The position numbers and the translations under genes are program-made. The notes under the pieces were generated by a model that saw only the letters and a list, made by a program, of their open reading frames with translations, did not search any database and had not been told where the DNA came from. This document shows, piece by piece, positions 48,511-57,516 of a stretch of 64,000 nt of DNA (position 1 is the first letter of the stretch; each line of letters begins with the position of its first letter). This stretch comes from Dickeya poaceiphila. GTDB lineage: Bacteria; Pseudomonadota; Gammaproteobacteria; Enterobacterales; Enterobacteriaceae. Location of the stretch: positions 62,001 to 126,000 of the forward strand of contig NZ_CP042220.2 of the NCBI RefSeq assembly GCF_007858975.2. Reading direction: 5' to 3'.

Positions 48511-49854
48511 ATGTCGATTTCCGTGGAATTATCCCAACACCAGGCGATGCACAATAAATCCAACATTCGCCGCGTGGTGATCTCCAGTTGGATTGGCAAC
48601 ACCATCGAGTTTTACGATTTCCTGCTCTACGGACTGGCAAGCGCACTGGTGTTTGGCAAATTGTTCTTTCCCACCGTCAGCCCGGTAGCGGCCATGCTGG
48701 CATCGTTCGCCACCTTTGGCGTGGGGTTCATTGCCCGCCCGCTGGGCGGTATCTTTTTCGGCCACATGGGCGACACCCTGGGGCGTAAGCTGACATTGCT
48801 GATTACCCTCGGCGGCATGGGACTGGCGACCTTTCTGATCGGCTGTCTGCCCACCTATAACCAGATAGGCGTATGGGCGCCGATATTGCTGGTGGTGCTG
48901 CGCTTCGTGCAGGGTTTTCTGGTGGGCGGCGAATGGGGCGGCGCGATGCTGATGGTGGTGGAAACCGCGCCAGCCAACCGCCGCGGCCTGTTGGGTTCCA
49001 TCCCGCAGACCGGCGGGTTTTCCGGGCAACTGCTGGCGACGGCGATATTCGCCATGGTATCAACGCTGCCGGAAGAGCAACTGATGTCCTGGGGCTGGCG
49101 CGTGCCGTTCATGCTGAGCGTGGCGCTGGTGCTGGTTGGGCTGTATATGCGCCGCAAGGTGGATGAAACCCCGGTGTTTCAGCACATCCAGCAACAGCAG
49201 CAGGCGCATCAGCGTGATACCGCGCCTCGTCAAAGCCCGGTGGTGGAAGTGCTGCGTAAACAGTGGCGCAGCATCTGCCTGATTATGGTGCTGCGTTTTG
49301 CGGAAAGCGTGCCGTTTTTCCTGGCAACCGTGTTCGCCGTGTCTTACGCCACCGTGCAGTTGGGCGTGCCTAAGCAAACTATGCTCAACGTGATCATGGC
49401 GACCTGTGTGCTGGCGTTTCCGATGCACGCGCTGTTTGGCGCGTTGTCTGACCGAGTGGGCCGCCGTCCTGTCTATATCTTCGGCGCGCTGTGCGCGGCG
49501 GCGATGGCGTTCCCGTTCTTTTATCTGCTGGAAAGCGGTTCGTTTGGGTTGATGGTGTTGGGTTACATTCTGCTGATCAACATCGCTCACAACTCCATCA
49601 ATTCGGTGCAGCCGGCGTTCTTTACCGAACTGTTTGGCCCGAAAGTGCGCTACAGCGGCGCGTCCATCGGCGCACAACTGGGGGCGATTGTGGCAGGCGG
49701 TTTTACCCCGTTTATCGCCAAGGGACTCACCACGCTGGATAACGAATCCTGGACGCTGGTGGCGACTTACGTCACGGTGGCGGCGTTGGTAGCGGCATTT
49801 GCTGCCTGGAAAGCACCGGAAACCTCGCGTCGTGATATGACCAAAGACATATGA
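48511..49854 (+). CDS. MFS transporter, MHS (ProP/ShiA-like) family
   Basis: A 447-residue, 12-helix proton symporter. MHS-family hallmarks are SSWIGNTIEFYDFLLYG at the first helix, GFIARPLGGIFFGHMGDTLGRK (the MFS loop 2-3 motif) and RFVQGFLVGGEWGGAMLMVVE in helix 4, with ALSDRVGRRPVYIFG between helices 8 and 9. Members import organic acids, betaines or small sugar acids. The RBS GCGAGGAAC precedes the ATG. It lies 113 bp after the propeller gene and 100 bp before the LacI gene and probably brings in the substrate of the cluster. Confidence 0.9.
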   Translation: MSISVELSQHQAMHNKSNIRRVVISSWIGNTIEFYDFLLYGLASALVFGKLFFPTVSPVAAMLASFATFGVGFIARPLGGIFFGHMGDTLGRKLTLLITLGGMGLATFLIGCLPTYNQIGVWAPILLVVLRFVQGFLVGGEWGGAMLMVVETAPANRRGLLGSIPQTGGFSGQLLATAIFAMVSTLPEEQLMSWGWRVPFMLSVALVLVGLYMRRKVDETPVFQHIQQQQQAHQRDTAPRQSPVVEVLRKQWRSICLIMVLRFAESVPFFLATVFAVSYATVQLGVPKQTMLNVIMATCVLAFPMHALFGALSDRVGRRPVYIFGALCAAAMAFPFFYLLESGSFGLMVLGYILLINIAHNSINSVQPAFFTELFGPKVRYSGASIGAQLGAIVAGGFTPFIAKGLTTLDNESWTLVATYVTVAALVAAFAAWKAPETSRRDMTKDI

Positions 49855-49954
49855 TTTATTGATCGCGGCCAGGGTAGGCCGCGCTTTAGCTGCGTCGAGT
49901 TAGTTATTCCGCTACACTGGCCATCTTTCAGTTATCACAGGGATATTCTGTTGC

Positions 49955-50959
49955 ATGGCGAAAACAGTTGAACAGATTGCCAGTGCCTTGAAGCTGTCCG
50001 TGACTACCGTACGTCTGGTACTCAATGGAAAAGCGGAACAGTATCGAATCAGCGCCAAAACCCAGCAACGCATCCACCACTATGTGACCGAGTACGGTTA
50101 TACCGTTAATCACGTTGCCCGCAGCCTGAAGCTGAACAAAACCGAAACGCTGGGGCTGATCGTTCCCCGCTTATCCAACCTGTTTTTCTCGACGTTGGCC
50201 GAAAAACTCGAAACCTGCTGCCGCGAGGTAGGTTATCAACTGATGATCAGCTGTTCTTACAGTGACCCACAGTACGAAAACCGGCTGGTGGAGGCACTGT
50301 TGCAGCGTAATGTCGATGGGCTGTTTGTGGTACCGTCGTCGTTGCAAGCCGCTCAGCACCACGCGAAGGTGGTGAAAAAGCCGCTGGTACTGCTGGACCG
50401 TGATTTTGGTATCGAACAGTTGCCGCTGGTAATGAGTGACAATCTGCAAGGCGGCGCGGCGCTGACACAAGCGATGCTGACTGCCCAGCCCGCCGCACCG
50501 TTGTTTTTCATGGCGGGCGACGTGCGGCAGCCGGCGATCCGCGACCGTCTGCGCGGCTATCATCAGTCAGTGCAGCAGGCTGGTTTGGCCCCAGCGGTGC
50601 TGGAAGCAAGCCATAACCGCCGTGAGGACGGCATGTTGATGATGGAACAGTTTCTGCATCAGCATGATGCGCCGCCGCCCGCGTTCATCGCGTCGTCGCT
50701 CCCGGTGTTGGAGGGGATGCTGAGTGTGGTTCGGGAGCGTTATGGCTATATTCCGGCGCACATTAATATCGGCACCTTCGATGAACACGCCATGCTGGGA
50801 TTCCTGCCGAATACGCTGTGGTCGATGCGTCAGAACGAGGATGCGTGGGCAGAACAGGCGTTTGCGGCGATGCAGCAGGCGTTACATGGTGAGGCGCAAC
50901 CGCATAAGGCGGTGATCCCCATGACGTTGATTCACCGCCGCCAGGCCGGACATCAGTGA
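49955..50959 (+). CDS. LacI-family transcriptional regulator
   Basis: A 334-residue repressor-type protein. The N-terminal HTH (TVEQIASALKLSVTTVRLVLNGKAEQYRIS, residues 4-33) and hinge helix (NHVARSLKLNKTETLGLIVP) are followed by a periplasmic-binding-protein-like effector domain. It is the last gene of the cluster and probably controls it. Its stop overlaps the stop of the convergent yidQ by 7 bp, so no terminator separates them. Confidence 0.9.
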   Translation: MAKTVEQIASALKLSVTTVRLVLNGKAEQYRISAKTQQRIHHYVTEYGYTVNHVARSLKLNKTETLGLIVPRLSNLFFSTLAEKLETCCREVGYQLMISCSYSDPQYENRLVEALLQRNVDGLFVVPSSLQAAQHHAKVVKKPLVLLDRDFGIEQLPLVMSDNLQGGAALTQAMLTAQPAAPLFFMAGDVRQPAIRDRLRGYHQSVQQAGLAPAVLEASHNRREDGMLMMEQFLHQHDAPPPAFIASSLPVLEGMLSVVRERYGYIPAHINIGTFDEHAMLGFLPNTLWSMRQNEDAWAEQAFAAMQQALHGEAQPHKAVIPMTLIHRRQAGHQ

Positions 50960-51327
50960 CCGGCGTTATTCGCTGATGCCGGCATCACCAGCCGTTGAGG
51001 CGCAGAGTCCATCGGCTGACGGCGCTCGTATTCCTCCAGCCGGTCACGTGCTGACGTGTTGCGTTGGTCGCTGTGAACGCGGTAATAGTCATAGGGTAAC
51101 AACATCGTATCCAGCATGGCGGAGAAGGGGAGGTCCATGGCCGCCATCGGCATCATCGCCCAACTGGTGTCATCATCTTTCAGTGTGGTCATGCTGGCTT
51201 TGGTGCCGGAATAGTACCCCTGCTCGCCGCCAGAGTGGGTCATTACGCTGGAGCAGCCGCCGCATGTCGCCAGTATCCCGCCTGACAGCACCAACGACAA
51301 TGAGGCATTTTTCAGAATGGTCATCAT
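50953..51327 (-). CDS. yidQ: YceK/YidQ-family lipoprotein
   Basis: A 124-residue lipoprotein. The lipobox LATCGGC has two cysteines, with lipidation likely at Cys25 (GGC|SSVMTH), the CSSVMTHSGG segment matching E. coli YidQ (CSSVMSHTGG). LPFSAMLDTMLLPYDYYR is the other conserved block. The function is unknown. The C-terminal tail overlaps the LacI stop codon and does not resemble E. coli YidQ. ibpA is divergent upstream, as in E. coli. Confidence 0.87.
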   Translation of the reverse strand: MMTILKNASLSLVLSGGILATCGGCSSVMTHSGGEQGYYSGTKASMTTLKDDDTSWAMMPMAAMDLPFSAMLDTMLLPYDYYRVHSDQRNTSARDRLEEYERRQPMDSAPQRLVMPASANNAGH

Positions 51328-51508
51328 GTTACCTTGAGGAATATCGTCCCGGTTACGTGGCTGGCTGCGCTGATATCGACCTGCACGTGGGTTACGGCTT
51401 TCACCTGGGTTACGGCCTTCACCTGTTTTAGCAAAATGTGCTCGTTATCCAGTGTATGCGATTCCATCGCAGCAGGGTAAAGAATAAGAAAATTTTCCCG
51501 CTTCCTGT

Positions 51509-51538
51509 GTTGAAAAGCAGAGATAAATCACCATATCT
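51509..51538 (+). promoter_or_regulatory. Sigma-32 heat-shock promoter of ibpA
   Basis: GTTGAAA (51509-51515) and CACCATAT (51529-51536) match the sigma-32 -35 CTTGAA and -10 CCCCATnT elements with suitable spacing. Transcription would start near 51544. Confidence 0.75.
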
Positions 51539-51544
51539 CTGTCA

Positions 51545-51670
51545 GACCTGCAGAAATACGCCGACAGGGTATTGCCGCTATGTTCCTTAAATACAGCGAC
51601 TGCGGTCCGGAGCCTGTCCGAATGGAGGGCTGTAATGTATATAACCTCGCTGCACGCCAGGAGATAGTTT
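51545..51670 (+). promoter_or_regulatory. ROSE-type RNA thermometer in the ibpA 5' UTR
   Basis: The leader of about 126 nt ends with CTCGCTGCACGCCAGGAGATAG before the ATG. A U-C/U-GCU element opposite the AGGAG Shine-Dalgarno is the ROSE signature. Folding was not computed. Confidence 0.6.
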
Positions 51671-52084
51671 ATGCGTAACCCCGATTTTTCCCCGTTGTAT
51701 CGCTCCGCGATTGGTTTTGATCGTCTGTTTAATCTGCTGGAAGCTGGCCAAAGCCAGGGAAATGGCGGATATCCTCCTTATAACGTTGAACTGGTTGACG
51801 AAAACCACTATCGCATCGCCATTGCCGTGGCGGGTTTCGCTGAAAGTGAACTGGAGATCACCGCGCACGACAACATGCTGATTGTTAAAGGTTCACACAG
51901 CGGTGACGCCACACCGCGTAATTACCTCTATCAGGGCATTGCCGAGCGTAATTTCGAACGCAAATTCCAGCTGGCCGAACACATTCAGATTAACGGTGCC
52001 AGCCTGGAGAATGGTTTGCTGTTCATCGAGTTACAGCGGGTGATTCCTGAAACGCTGAAACCGCGTCGTATCGAAATCAAATAA
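51671..52084 (+). CDS. ibpA: Small heat-shock protein IbpA
   Basis: A 137-residue sHsp with an alpha-crystallin domain (about residues 35-125) that binds aggregating proteins in the cytoplasm for refolding by DnaK/ClpB. The N-terminus [20 protein letters not shown] matches E. coli IbpA ([20 protein letters not shown]). The C-terminal IxI-type motif is RRIEIK. The RBS AGGAGATAG is probably occluded at low temperature. ibpB follows in the same orientation. Confidence 0.96.
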   Translation: MRNPDFSPLYRSAIGFDRLFNLLEAGQSQGNGGYPPYNVELVDENHYRIAIAVAGFAESELEITAHDNMLIVKGSHSGDATPRNYLYQGIAERNFERKFQLAEHIQINGASLENGLLFIELQRVIPETLKPRRIEIK

Positions 52085-52189
52085 CCGTGTTGGCCGCTGG
52101 CGCGTAACGCCGCGGCGGTGAGTGGACAGATACGGAGTGATAGATATCGCTCTGCGTCGGTATATCTATGCGTCCGCCGAATGGGGACC

Positions 52190-52242
52190 AGCCGGTCATT
52201 GGCCGGAAACCAGTATCTCGCTTCACAGAAGGAGTTATGAAT
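52190..52242 (+). promoter_or_regulatory. ROSE-like element and RBS of ibpB
   Basis: TATCTCGCTTCACAGAAGGAG just before the start has a UCGCU element upstream of the AAGGAG Shine-Dalgarno, as in ROSE thermometers. The AAGGAG spacing (8 nt) selects the ATG at 52243 rather than 52237. Confidence 0.5.
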
Positions 52243-52689
52243 ATGCGCAATTACGATTTATCCCCCCTGCTGCGTCAGTGGATTGGTTTTGACAAACTCG
52301 CCAGTTCCATGGGTAATCAGGAGGCTGTGGAGTTCCCGCCTTACAACATCGAGAAAATCGATGATAACCATTACCGCATTACACTGGCGCTGGCCGGATT
52401 CCGTCAGCCGGAGCTGGATATTGAAGTGGAAGGCCAGCGTCTGACCGTGAAAGGCACACCGACATTGCCGGAGAAGAAAGTGCAGTATCTGCATCAGGGG
52501 CTGGTATTTAAACCTTTCACGCTGAGTTTTACCCTGGCCGAACATCTGCATGTATCACAGGCGGAGTTTCAACATGGGTTGCTGCATATCGACCTGATCC
52601 GCGAGGTGCCGCAGGCGCTACAACCGCAGCGTATCGCCATCGGTAATCATCACCCTGAACCGGGTGAGGTGATAGAGAATGGTGAGTAA
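52243..52689 (+). CDS. ibpB: Small heat-shock protein IbpB
   Basis: A 148-residue alpha-crystallin-domain sHsp that works with IbpA. The start [20 protein letters not shown] matches E. coli IbpB, and the ATG at 52243 gives proper RBS spacing; the ATG six bases upstream is too close to the Shine-Dalgarno. The C-terminal IxI motif is QRIAI. The tail ([13 protein letters not shown]) is a little longer than in E. coli (142 residues). Confidence 0.95.
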   Translation: MRNYDLSPLLRQWIGFDKLASSMGNQEAVEFPPYNIEKIDDNHYRITLALAGFRQPELDIEVEGQRLTVKGTPTLPEKKVQYLHQGLVFKPFTLSFTLAEHLHVSQAEFQHGLLHIDLIREVPQALQPQRIAIGNHHPEPGEVIENGE

Positions 52690-52708
52690 AATCTGACGGT
52701 TGTAACGA

Positions 52709-52740
52709 AAAACGGGTAGCACATGTGCTACCCGTTTTTT
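52709..52740. terminator. Terminator between convergent ibpB and the DASS gene
   Basis: Perfect palindrome AACGGGTAGCACATGTGCTACCCGTT with T-run on the plus strand and A-run upstream, so it works in both directions. Confidence 0.92.
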
Positions 52741-52774
52741 TACTGTTTTCCGACAACGGCATTGTCGGCAGTGA

Positions 52775-54226
52775 TTAGAACATCATCAGCATCCACGGAT
52801 AGCCGATCACAATCAGCAGGATCAGGAACAGAACCCCGAAGATACCACCAAGACGCCAGTAGTCTTTAGCCGGCAGATAGCCGCTGCCGTAGTAGATCGG
52901 ACTTGGACCGGTGCCGTACGGTGTGATGATCCCCATGATACCCAGAGAGGTCAGCAGCAACATGCAGAAAACGGTCATATTCAGGCCAGGGACAGCGGAA
53001 CCGATAGCCAGCATGGCGGGCAGCAGCGCTGTAGTGTGCGCTGTGGTGCTGGCGAACAGGTAGTGCATTGCATAGAACGCGACCAGCAGGGCGATGGTGG
53101 CGATGCCTGGGCTGATTCCGCCCAGCAGGCTGCCGCCTATTTTACCCAGCCAGGTGATGAAACCCACGTCGGACAGACCGGCAGCCAGTGCGACCAGCGT
53201 GGCGAACCAGACGAAGGTGTTCCATGCGGCTTTGTTGCCGGTGATGTCTTTCCATTCCAATACGCCGGTAACCAGCATCAGCGTGATGACCAGCAGCGCG
53301 GCCATGGCCGGTTCAACCCAGGCAGTGGCGAAAATCCACAACACCAGCGCCAGGCAGACAAACGCCAGCAGCAGAATTTCGTTACGGGAGAGTTTGCCTA
53401 GTTTTTCCAGTTCACCCTGTGCCCAACGCGGCACTTCGTCGTTGACTTTAACTTCAGGCGGATAGAGCCAGTAAGCCAGCAGCGGCACTGTCAGAATCAG
53501 CAGCACGCCCAGCGGCAGGAAGGCAATAAACCAGTTAGTCCAGGAGATGTTCAGACCGATGGCGCTTTTCACCAGTGCCAGTGCCAGCAGGTTGGGTGCC
53601 AGCGCCGATAGGAACATGGAGCTGGTGACGCAGGTTGCGGTAATCGCTACCCACATCAGATAAGAGCCGATTTTGCGAGCGCTGGGGTCGTTCGGTTTTG
53701 AACCGTACAGCGGCGGCAAGTTGGAAATGATGGGGTAGATGGTCCCACCGCTACGTGCGGTGTTGGACGGCGTGAACGGTGCCAGCAGCAAATCGGCGAA
53801 CGTGATGGCGTAGCCCAGCGTCAGCGTACGCCGGCCCAGGTATTTCACCAGAATCAACGCCAGACGGCGGCCAAACTGGGTTTTTTCATAACCCGCGGCA
53901 AACATGAACGCGCCGAAAATCAGCCAAACGGTAGAGTTGCTGAAACCGGCAACAGCCCATTTAAAGGACTGTGCTGCCATCTGAAACTTCGGTGATGCTA
54001 CCTGTTCAGGGCTGAACAGCACCCACGGGCTGAACAGAGAGATAATCACCACTGAAGCGATGCCGATAACGGCACCCGGTAAGGGTTCCAGAATTAGCCC
54101 CACAATAGCACCTACAAAAATGGCAAAGAATCGCCAGGCGTAGGGCGCCAGACCTTCTGGCGTGGGAATCAATAACAGGATAACTGCCACGATGATGGGC
54201 AGCAGTAGAGATATCCCGCGTTTCAT
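52775..54226 (-). CDS. DASS-family di/tricarboxylate transporter (CitT/TtdT-like)
   Basis: A 483-residue inner-membrane transporter of the SLC13/CitT family. It shares with E. coli CitT the WLIFGAFMFAAGYEKTQFGRR, APFTPSNTARSGGTIYPI and LGIMGIITPYGTGPSPIYYGSGYL segments; the SNT motifs mark the substrate/cation sites. It could exchange or symport citrate, tartrate or succinate-type acids. It is divergent from dcuS across an 826-bp region with a perfect FNR box, so anaerobic and dicarboxylate control is likely. Confidence 0.9.
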   Translation of the reverse strand: MKRGISLLLPIIVAVILLLIPTPEGLAPYAWRFFAIFVGAIVGLILEPLPGAVIGIASVVIISLFSPWVLFSPEQVASPKFQMAAQSFKWAVAGFSNSTVWLIFGAFMFAAGYEKTQFGRRLALILVKYLGRRTLTLGYAITFADLLLAPFTPSNTARSGGTIYPIISNLPPLYGSKPNDPSARKIGSYLMWVAITATCVTSSMFLSALAPNLLALALVKSAIGLNISWTNWFIAFLPLGVLLILTVPLLAYWLYPPEVKVNDEVPRWAQGELEKLGKLSRNEILLLAFVCLALVLWIFATAWVEPAMAALLVITLMLVTGVLEWKDITGNKAAWNTFVWFATLVALAAGLSDVGFITWLGKIGGSLLGGISPGIATIALLVAFYAMHYLFASTTAHTTALLPAMLAIGSAVPGLNMTVFCMLLLTSLGIMGIITPYGTGPSPIYYGSGYLPAKDYWRLGGIFGVLFLILLIVIGYPWMLMMF

Positions 54227-55052
54227 TATTGCCTCCTGATGAATGATTAAAAATCAGTGAAAGATTCTTGTGTGAAATTTTTTCGCTTCTGATGCCGTAA
54301 AATATAAAAATATGTTTTATTTTCTGGAAAACCGAATACCGCCAGAACATCGTTTATTGGTAATCCATGCCGTTCCGTTTTCTGAGTATGATTAATTCAA
54401 TAAAATCAGAAAAATAATGGGATTACCGGGCTCTGTTTAATGAGTGATGAATACATCATCTTTTGTTATTTTAATTTTTTTAATTAAAAAACATCGCTCA
54501 GGTTAAGTATCGACGGTTTTATTTTGCTGTTATCTTTCGATATTCCTGCCGTAATACGCCTTTTGAGTCATTATGATGCTATTTTCCCGTTGGCTACCGT
54601 TGATCTCGATCAAGTAAGCCCCAACGAGCCACAATGACTTATTTAAAATGGCAGTTTCCTGATGTTACCCAGCCTATTTCACGTTGCCGCTTTTTATGGA
54701 TCTCACCCATTTTCGGATGTCAGTATCTGGATGCACTGTATGAGTGCACTAAAGGCGCGTTGTTTACTTTGCACTGACGAGCCGGTGCAAGTGGAATATT
54801 TTGGCGGTATGGAATAGTTCATCATTACTGAGATAGAAGGTAGCTGATAATCATTCACCTTTCATATCAGCCACATTACGTGTTTGGAATATTGCTGGTT
54901 TGCTCACAATACTGGCGCGACGATTTTCCCCGTAAACGTTAGTCAGATTTGTAATTATTGACGCACTCTTGGCAGATTGTGGTTAATCTTTGCGAACCCA
55001 ATGCATGAACAGGTTAATATAGCGGAATAATAGTACTGGTTCGGAGCGCGAC
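54227..55052. other. Long divergent control region between the DASS gene and dcuS
   Basis: An 826-bp AT-rich region without a convincing gene. The only strong site is the FNR box at 54600-54613. The length suggests several regulator sites, but none besides FNR is recognised. Confidence 0.6.
54600..54613. promoter_or_regulatory. FNR box
   Basis: TTGATCTCGATCAA is a perfect match to the FNR consensus TTGAT-N4-ATCAA. It lies 374 bp upstream of the DASS gene and 440 bp upstream of dcuS, in a control region of carboxylate transport genes often induced anaerobically. Confidence 0.75.
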
Positions 55053-56666
55053 ATGAGTAAAAAAAAGACACCGCTGAAATTAGGCACATCGATCATTCTC
55101 ATGGTGTCGGCGGTGATTGGCTCCGTACTGTTGGTGGTTTATGCACTGTTATTTTTTCGCATTACTGAACTGACTGAATCGCATCTCAAGGAGAAAGCCT
55201 TTGCGATTGCCCGCACTGTCGCTAATTCGCCGATAGTGGTGGATGAACTGAAAGGTATTGGTGATCCGATGCTGGTGCAGCGTTTTTCCGAGAGCGTGAA
55301 AAGCCGTAACCACCTGCTGTTTGTGATCGTTACCGATATGCAAGGCATCCGTCATTCTCATCCGGAGCCGGAGCTGATAGGCCGCCACTTTATTGGCGAC
55401 GACCTCTATCCGGCGTTGCTGGGGCTGGAAAATACGGCGATAAATCGTGGCGTGCTGGACCCGGCGCTGCGCGTGTTCACACCGATTTTTGACGAAAACC
55501 ACCGCCAGCTTGGCGTGGTCGCGGTTGGGATTTCGCTCTCCAGCGTGCAGTCGGTTATTGATGAAAACCGTTGGATAATTCCCTGGACTATCTTGTTCGG
55601 TGCGCTGGTCGGTCTGCTGGGCACCTATTTTCTGGTGAAAACCCTCAAACGCATCATGCTGGGTTTTGAGCCGTTTGAAATTTCCAATCTATTCGAGCAA
55701 CGCAACGCCATGCTCAAACAAATCAAGGAAGGGGTGATCGCCGTCGATACCGACCTGCGCGTCACCATCATTAACGACGAAGCACGGCGGCTGTTTAGTC
55801 AGCATGGCTCCGGCGAAACGCTGGCTATCGGCAGTACCATCAGCCGCTGGCCAGCGCTGATGAATCTGGAAAAGGTGCTGGAGTCAGGCGCGGCGCGGCA
55901 GGATGAGGAAATCAACTTCAACGGTAACCTGTTGCTGATCAACACCGTACCGGTCGTCGTGCAGGGGGATATTATCGGCGCTATCGCCACCTTTCGTGAT
56001 AAAACGGAAGTCAGTCAACTGCTGCAACGCCTGACCGGGATGTCGTACTACGCTGATGCCTTGCGTGCCCAGTCGCATGAATTCATGAACAAGCTGCATG
56101 TCATTCTTGGCATGTTGCATTTGAAATATTACCCACAGCTGGAAGAATATATTTTAAAAACCGCCAATAATTATCAGGCGGAAATCGGTTCGATTATTCG
56201 CAAAGTAAAATCGCCGGTGATTGCCGGGTTTCTGTTGGGTAAAATCAATCGGGCACGGGATTTGGGTGTTACGTTGTCGATTAGCGAAGACAGCTTGTTG
56301 CCGGATACCGACGATTCTCAGGCCACCAATGAACTCATTACCGTATTGGGGAACCTGATCGAAAACGCGATGGATGCGTTGTCCGGTCTGGAAAACCGTG
56401 AAATTACCGTGACTTTCCATCATCAGGACGGGCAGTTGCACTGCACGGTAAGCGATGACGGACCCGGCATTGCGCCGGATATTCAGCAGCGCATTTACCA
56501 GGAGGGATTTTCTACCAAAGGCTCCGGGCGCGGCATCGGACTGTATCTCACTCGCCAGAGTCTGGAGAAAATCGGCGGTACGATAGATTTTGAATCCGAA
56601 CCGGATGTTTACACCCAGTTTTTTGTGAATATTCCGTATCAGGCAAGACAGTTTGACCATGATTAA
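55053..56666 (+). CDS. dcuS: Sensor histidine kinase DcuS
   Basis: A 537-residue membrane sensor for C4-dicarboxylates/citrate. TM1 is about residues 14-35, followed by a periplasmic CACHE domain with the ligand residues of E. coli DcuS conserved as Arg100 and His103 (RHSHPEPE) and Arg140 (ALRVFTPIFDENH). TM2 is about 175-195, then a cytoplasmic PAS (about 215-320), a DHp domain with phospho-acceptor His342 (QSHEFMNKLHVILG) and a HATPase domain (NLIENAMDAL, DDGPGI, GRGIGLYL). It is 12 bp upstream of dcuR. Confidence 0.94.
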   Translation: MSKKKTPLKLGTSIILMVSAVIGSVLLVVYALLFFRITELTESHLKEKAFAIARTVANSPIVVDELKGIGDPMLVQRFSESVKSRNHLLFVIVTDMQGIRHSHPEPELIGRHFIGDDLYPALLGLENTAINRGVLDPALRVFTPIFDENHRQLGVVAVGISLSSVQSVIDENRWIIPWTILFGALVGLLGTYFLVKTLKRIMLGFEPFEISNLFEQRNAMLKQIKEGVIAVDTDLRVTIINDEARRLFSQHGSGETLAIGSTISRWPALMNLEKVLESGAARQDEEINFNGNLLLINTVPVVVQGDIIGAIATFRDKTEVSQLLQRLTGMSYYADALRAQSHEFMNKLHVILGMLHLKYYPQLEEYILKTANNYQAEIGSIIRKVKSPVIAGFLLGKINRARDLGVTLSISEDSLLPDTDDSQATNELITVLGNLIENAMDALSGLENREITVTFHHQDGQLHCTVSDDGPGIAPDIQQRIYQEGFSTKGSGRGIGLYLTRQSLEKIGGTIDFESEPDVYTQFFVNIPYQARQFDHD

Positions 56667-56678
56667 GGCAGTTTAACC

Positions 56679-57401
56679 ATGATAAATGTACTGATCGTCG
56701 ATGACGACGCCATGGTGGCGGAGTTGAATAAGTGTTATCTGAATCAGATTTCCGGGTTTAGCTGCTATGCGACGGTGCCGACGCTGCAGCAGGCGCGAAA
56801 TTTGCTGATGCAGCCGGACTGCGAGATTGATCTGGTGCTGCTGGATATTTATATGCAGCAGGATAACGGTCTGGATTTGCTGCCTACCATCCGTGAATTT
56901 AGCGAACACACGGATGTCATTATCATTTCGTCGGCCAGCGATGTGTATACCATCAAAAAAGCGTTGCACTACGGCGTGGTGGATTACCTGATCAAACCGT
57001 TCCAGTTTGCGCGTTTCGAGCAGGCGCTGACCGCTTATCGGGAAGAAGCCAATCTGCTCAAGCATCGTGAGTTTGTGGCGCAATCGGACATCGATAACCT
57101 GATTCGCCGTACCAGCGGTACACCGACGGTGGAACGCAAGAAATTGCCGAAAGGGTTAACCAGCCTGACGTTGCGCACCGTCTGTGAGTGGATCGAAGGT
57201 AATCAGGGGGCTGAGTTTTCCACCGAAATGTTGGCGAATGCGATTGGCATTTCCCGCGTATCATGTCGTAAATATTTGATCTATCTGGCTGATACCGGCA
57301 TTCTCGACACCAACATTCTCTACGGTTCCACTGGTCGCCCGGTTTATCTGTACCGGCTGATGCCGGAAAAGCAGGACGCATTGCGCCAGTACTGCGAATA
57401 A
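56679..57401 (+). CDS. dcuR: Response regulator DcuR
   Basis: A 240-residue CitB-family response regulator. The receiver domain (about 1-125) has acidic DDD (8-10), phospho-acceptor Asp56 (LLDIYMQ) and the YLIKPF lysine. The C-terminal HTH (about 175-235, MLANAIGISRVSCRKYLIYLAD and GRPVYLYRL) matches E. coli DcuR. It should activate genes for dicarboxylate uptake, here probably the flanking DASS and 2HCT transporters. It starts 12 bp after dcuS. Confidence 0.94.
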   Translation: MINVLIVDDDAMVAELNKCYLNQISGFSCYATVPTLQQARNLLMQPDCEIDLVLLDIYMQQDNGLDLLPTIREFSEHTDVIIISSASDVYTIKKALHYGVVDYLIKPFQFARFEQALTAYREEANLLKHREFVAQSDIDNLIRRTSGTPTVERKKLPKGLTSLTLRTVCEWIEGNQGAEFSTEMLANAIGISRVSCRKYLIYLADTGILDTNILYGSTGRPVYLYRLMPEKQDALRQYCE

Positions 57402-57423
57402 TGTCCAATAACATCAAAACGAC

Positions 57424-57449
57424 AAAGCCACGAACGACGTGGCTTTTTT
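57424..57449 (+). terminator. Terminator of dcuR
   Basis: AAAGCCACG and CGTGGCTTT arms are followed by TTTT, about 20 bp after the stop. Confidence 0.9.
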
Positions 57450-57463
57450 ACTGGACGCATAAA

Positions 57464-57490
57464 ACGAAAAAGGCCACGGAATCCGTGGCC
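57464..57490 (-). terminator. Terminator of the 2HCT transporter gene
   Basis: GGCCACGGAATCCGTGGCC is a palindrome; read on the minus strand it is followed by TTTTTCG. It lies 26 bp after the transporter stop. Confidence 0.87.
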
Positions 57491-57516
57491 TGTGGTATGG
57501 CAATCAGTGGACTTGA

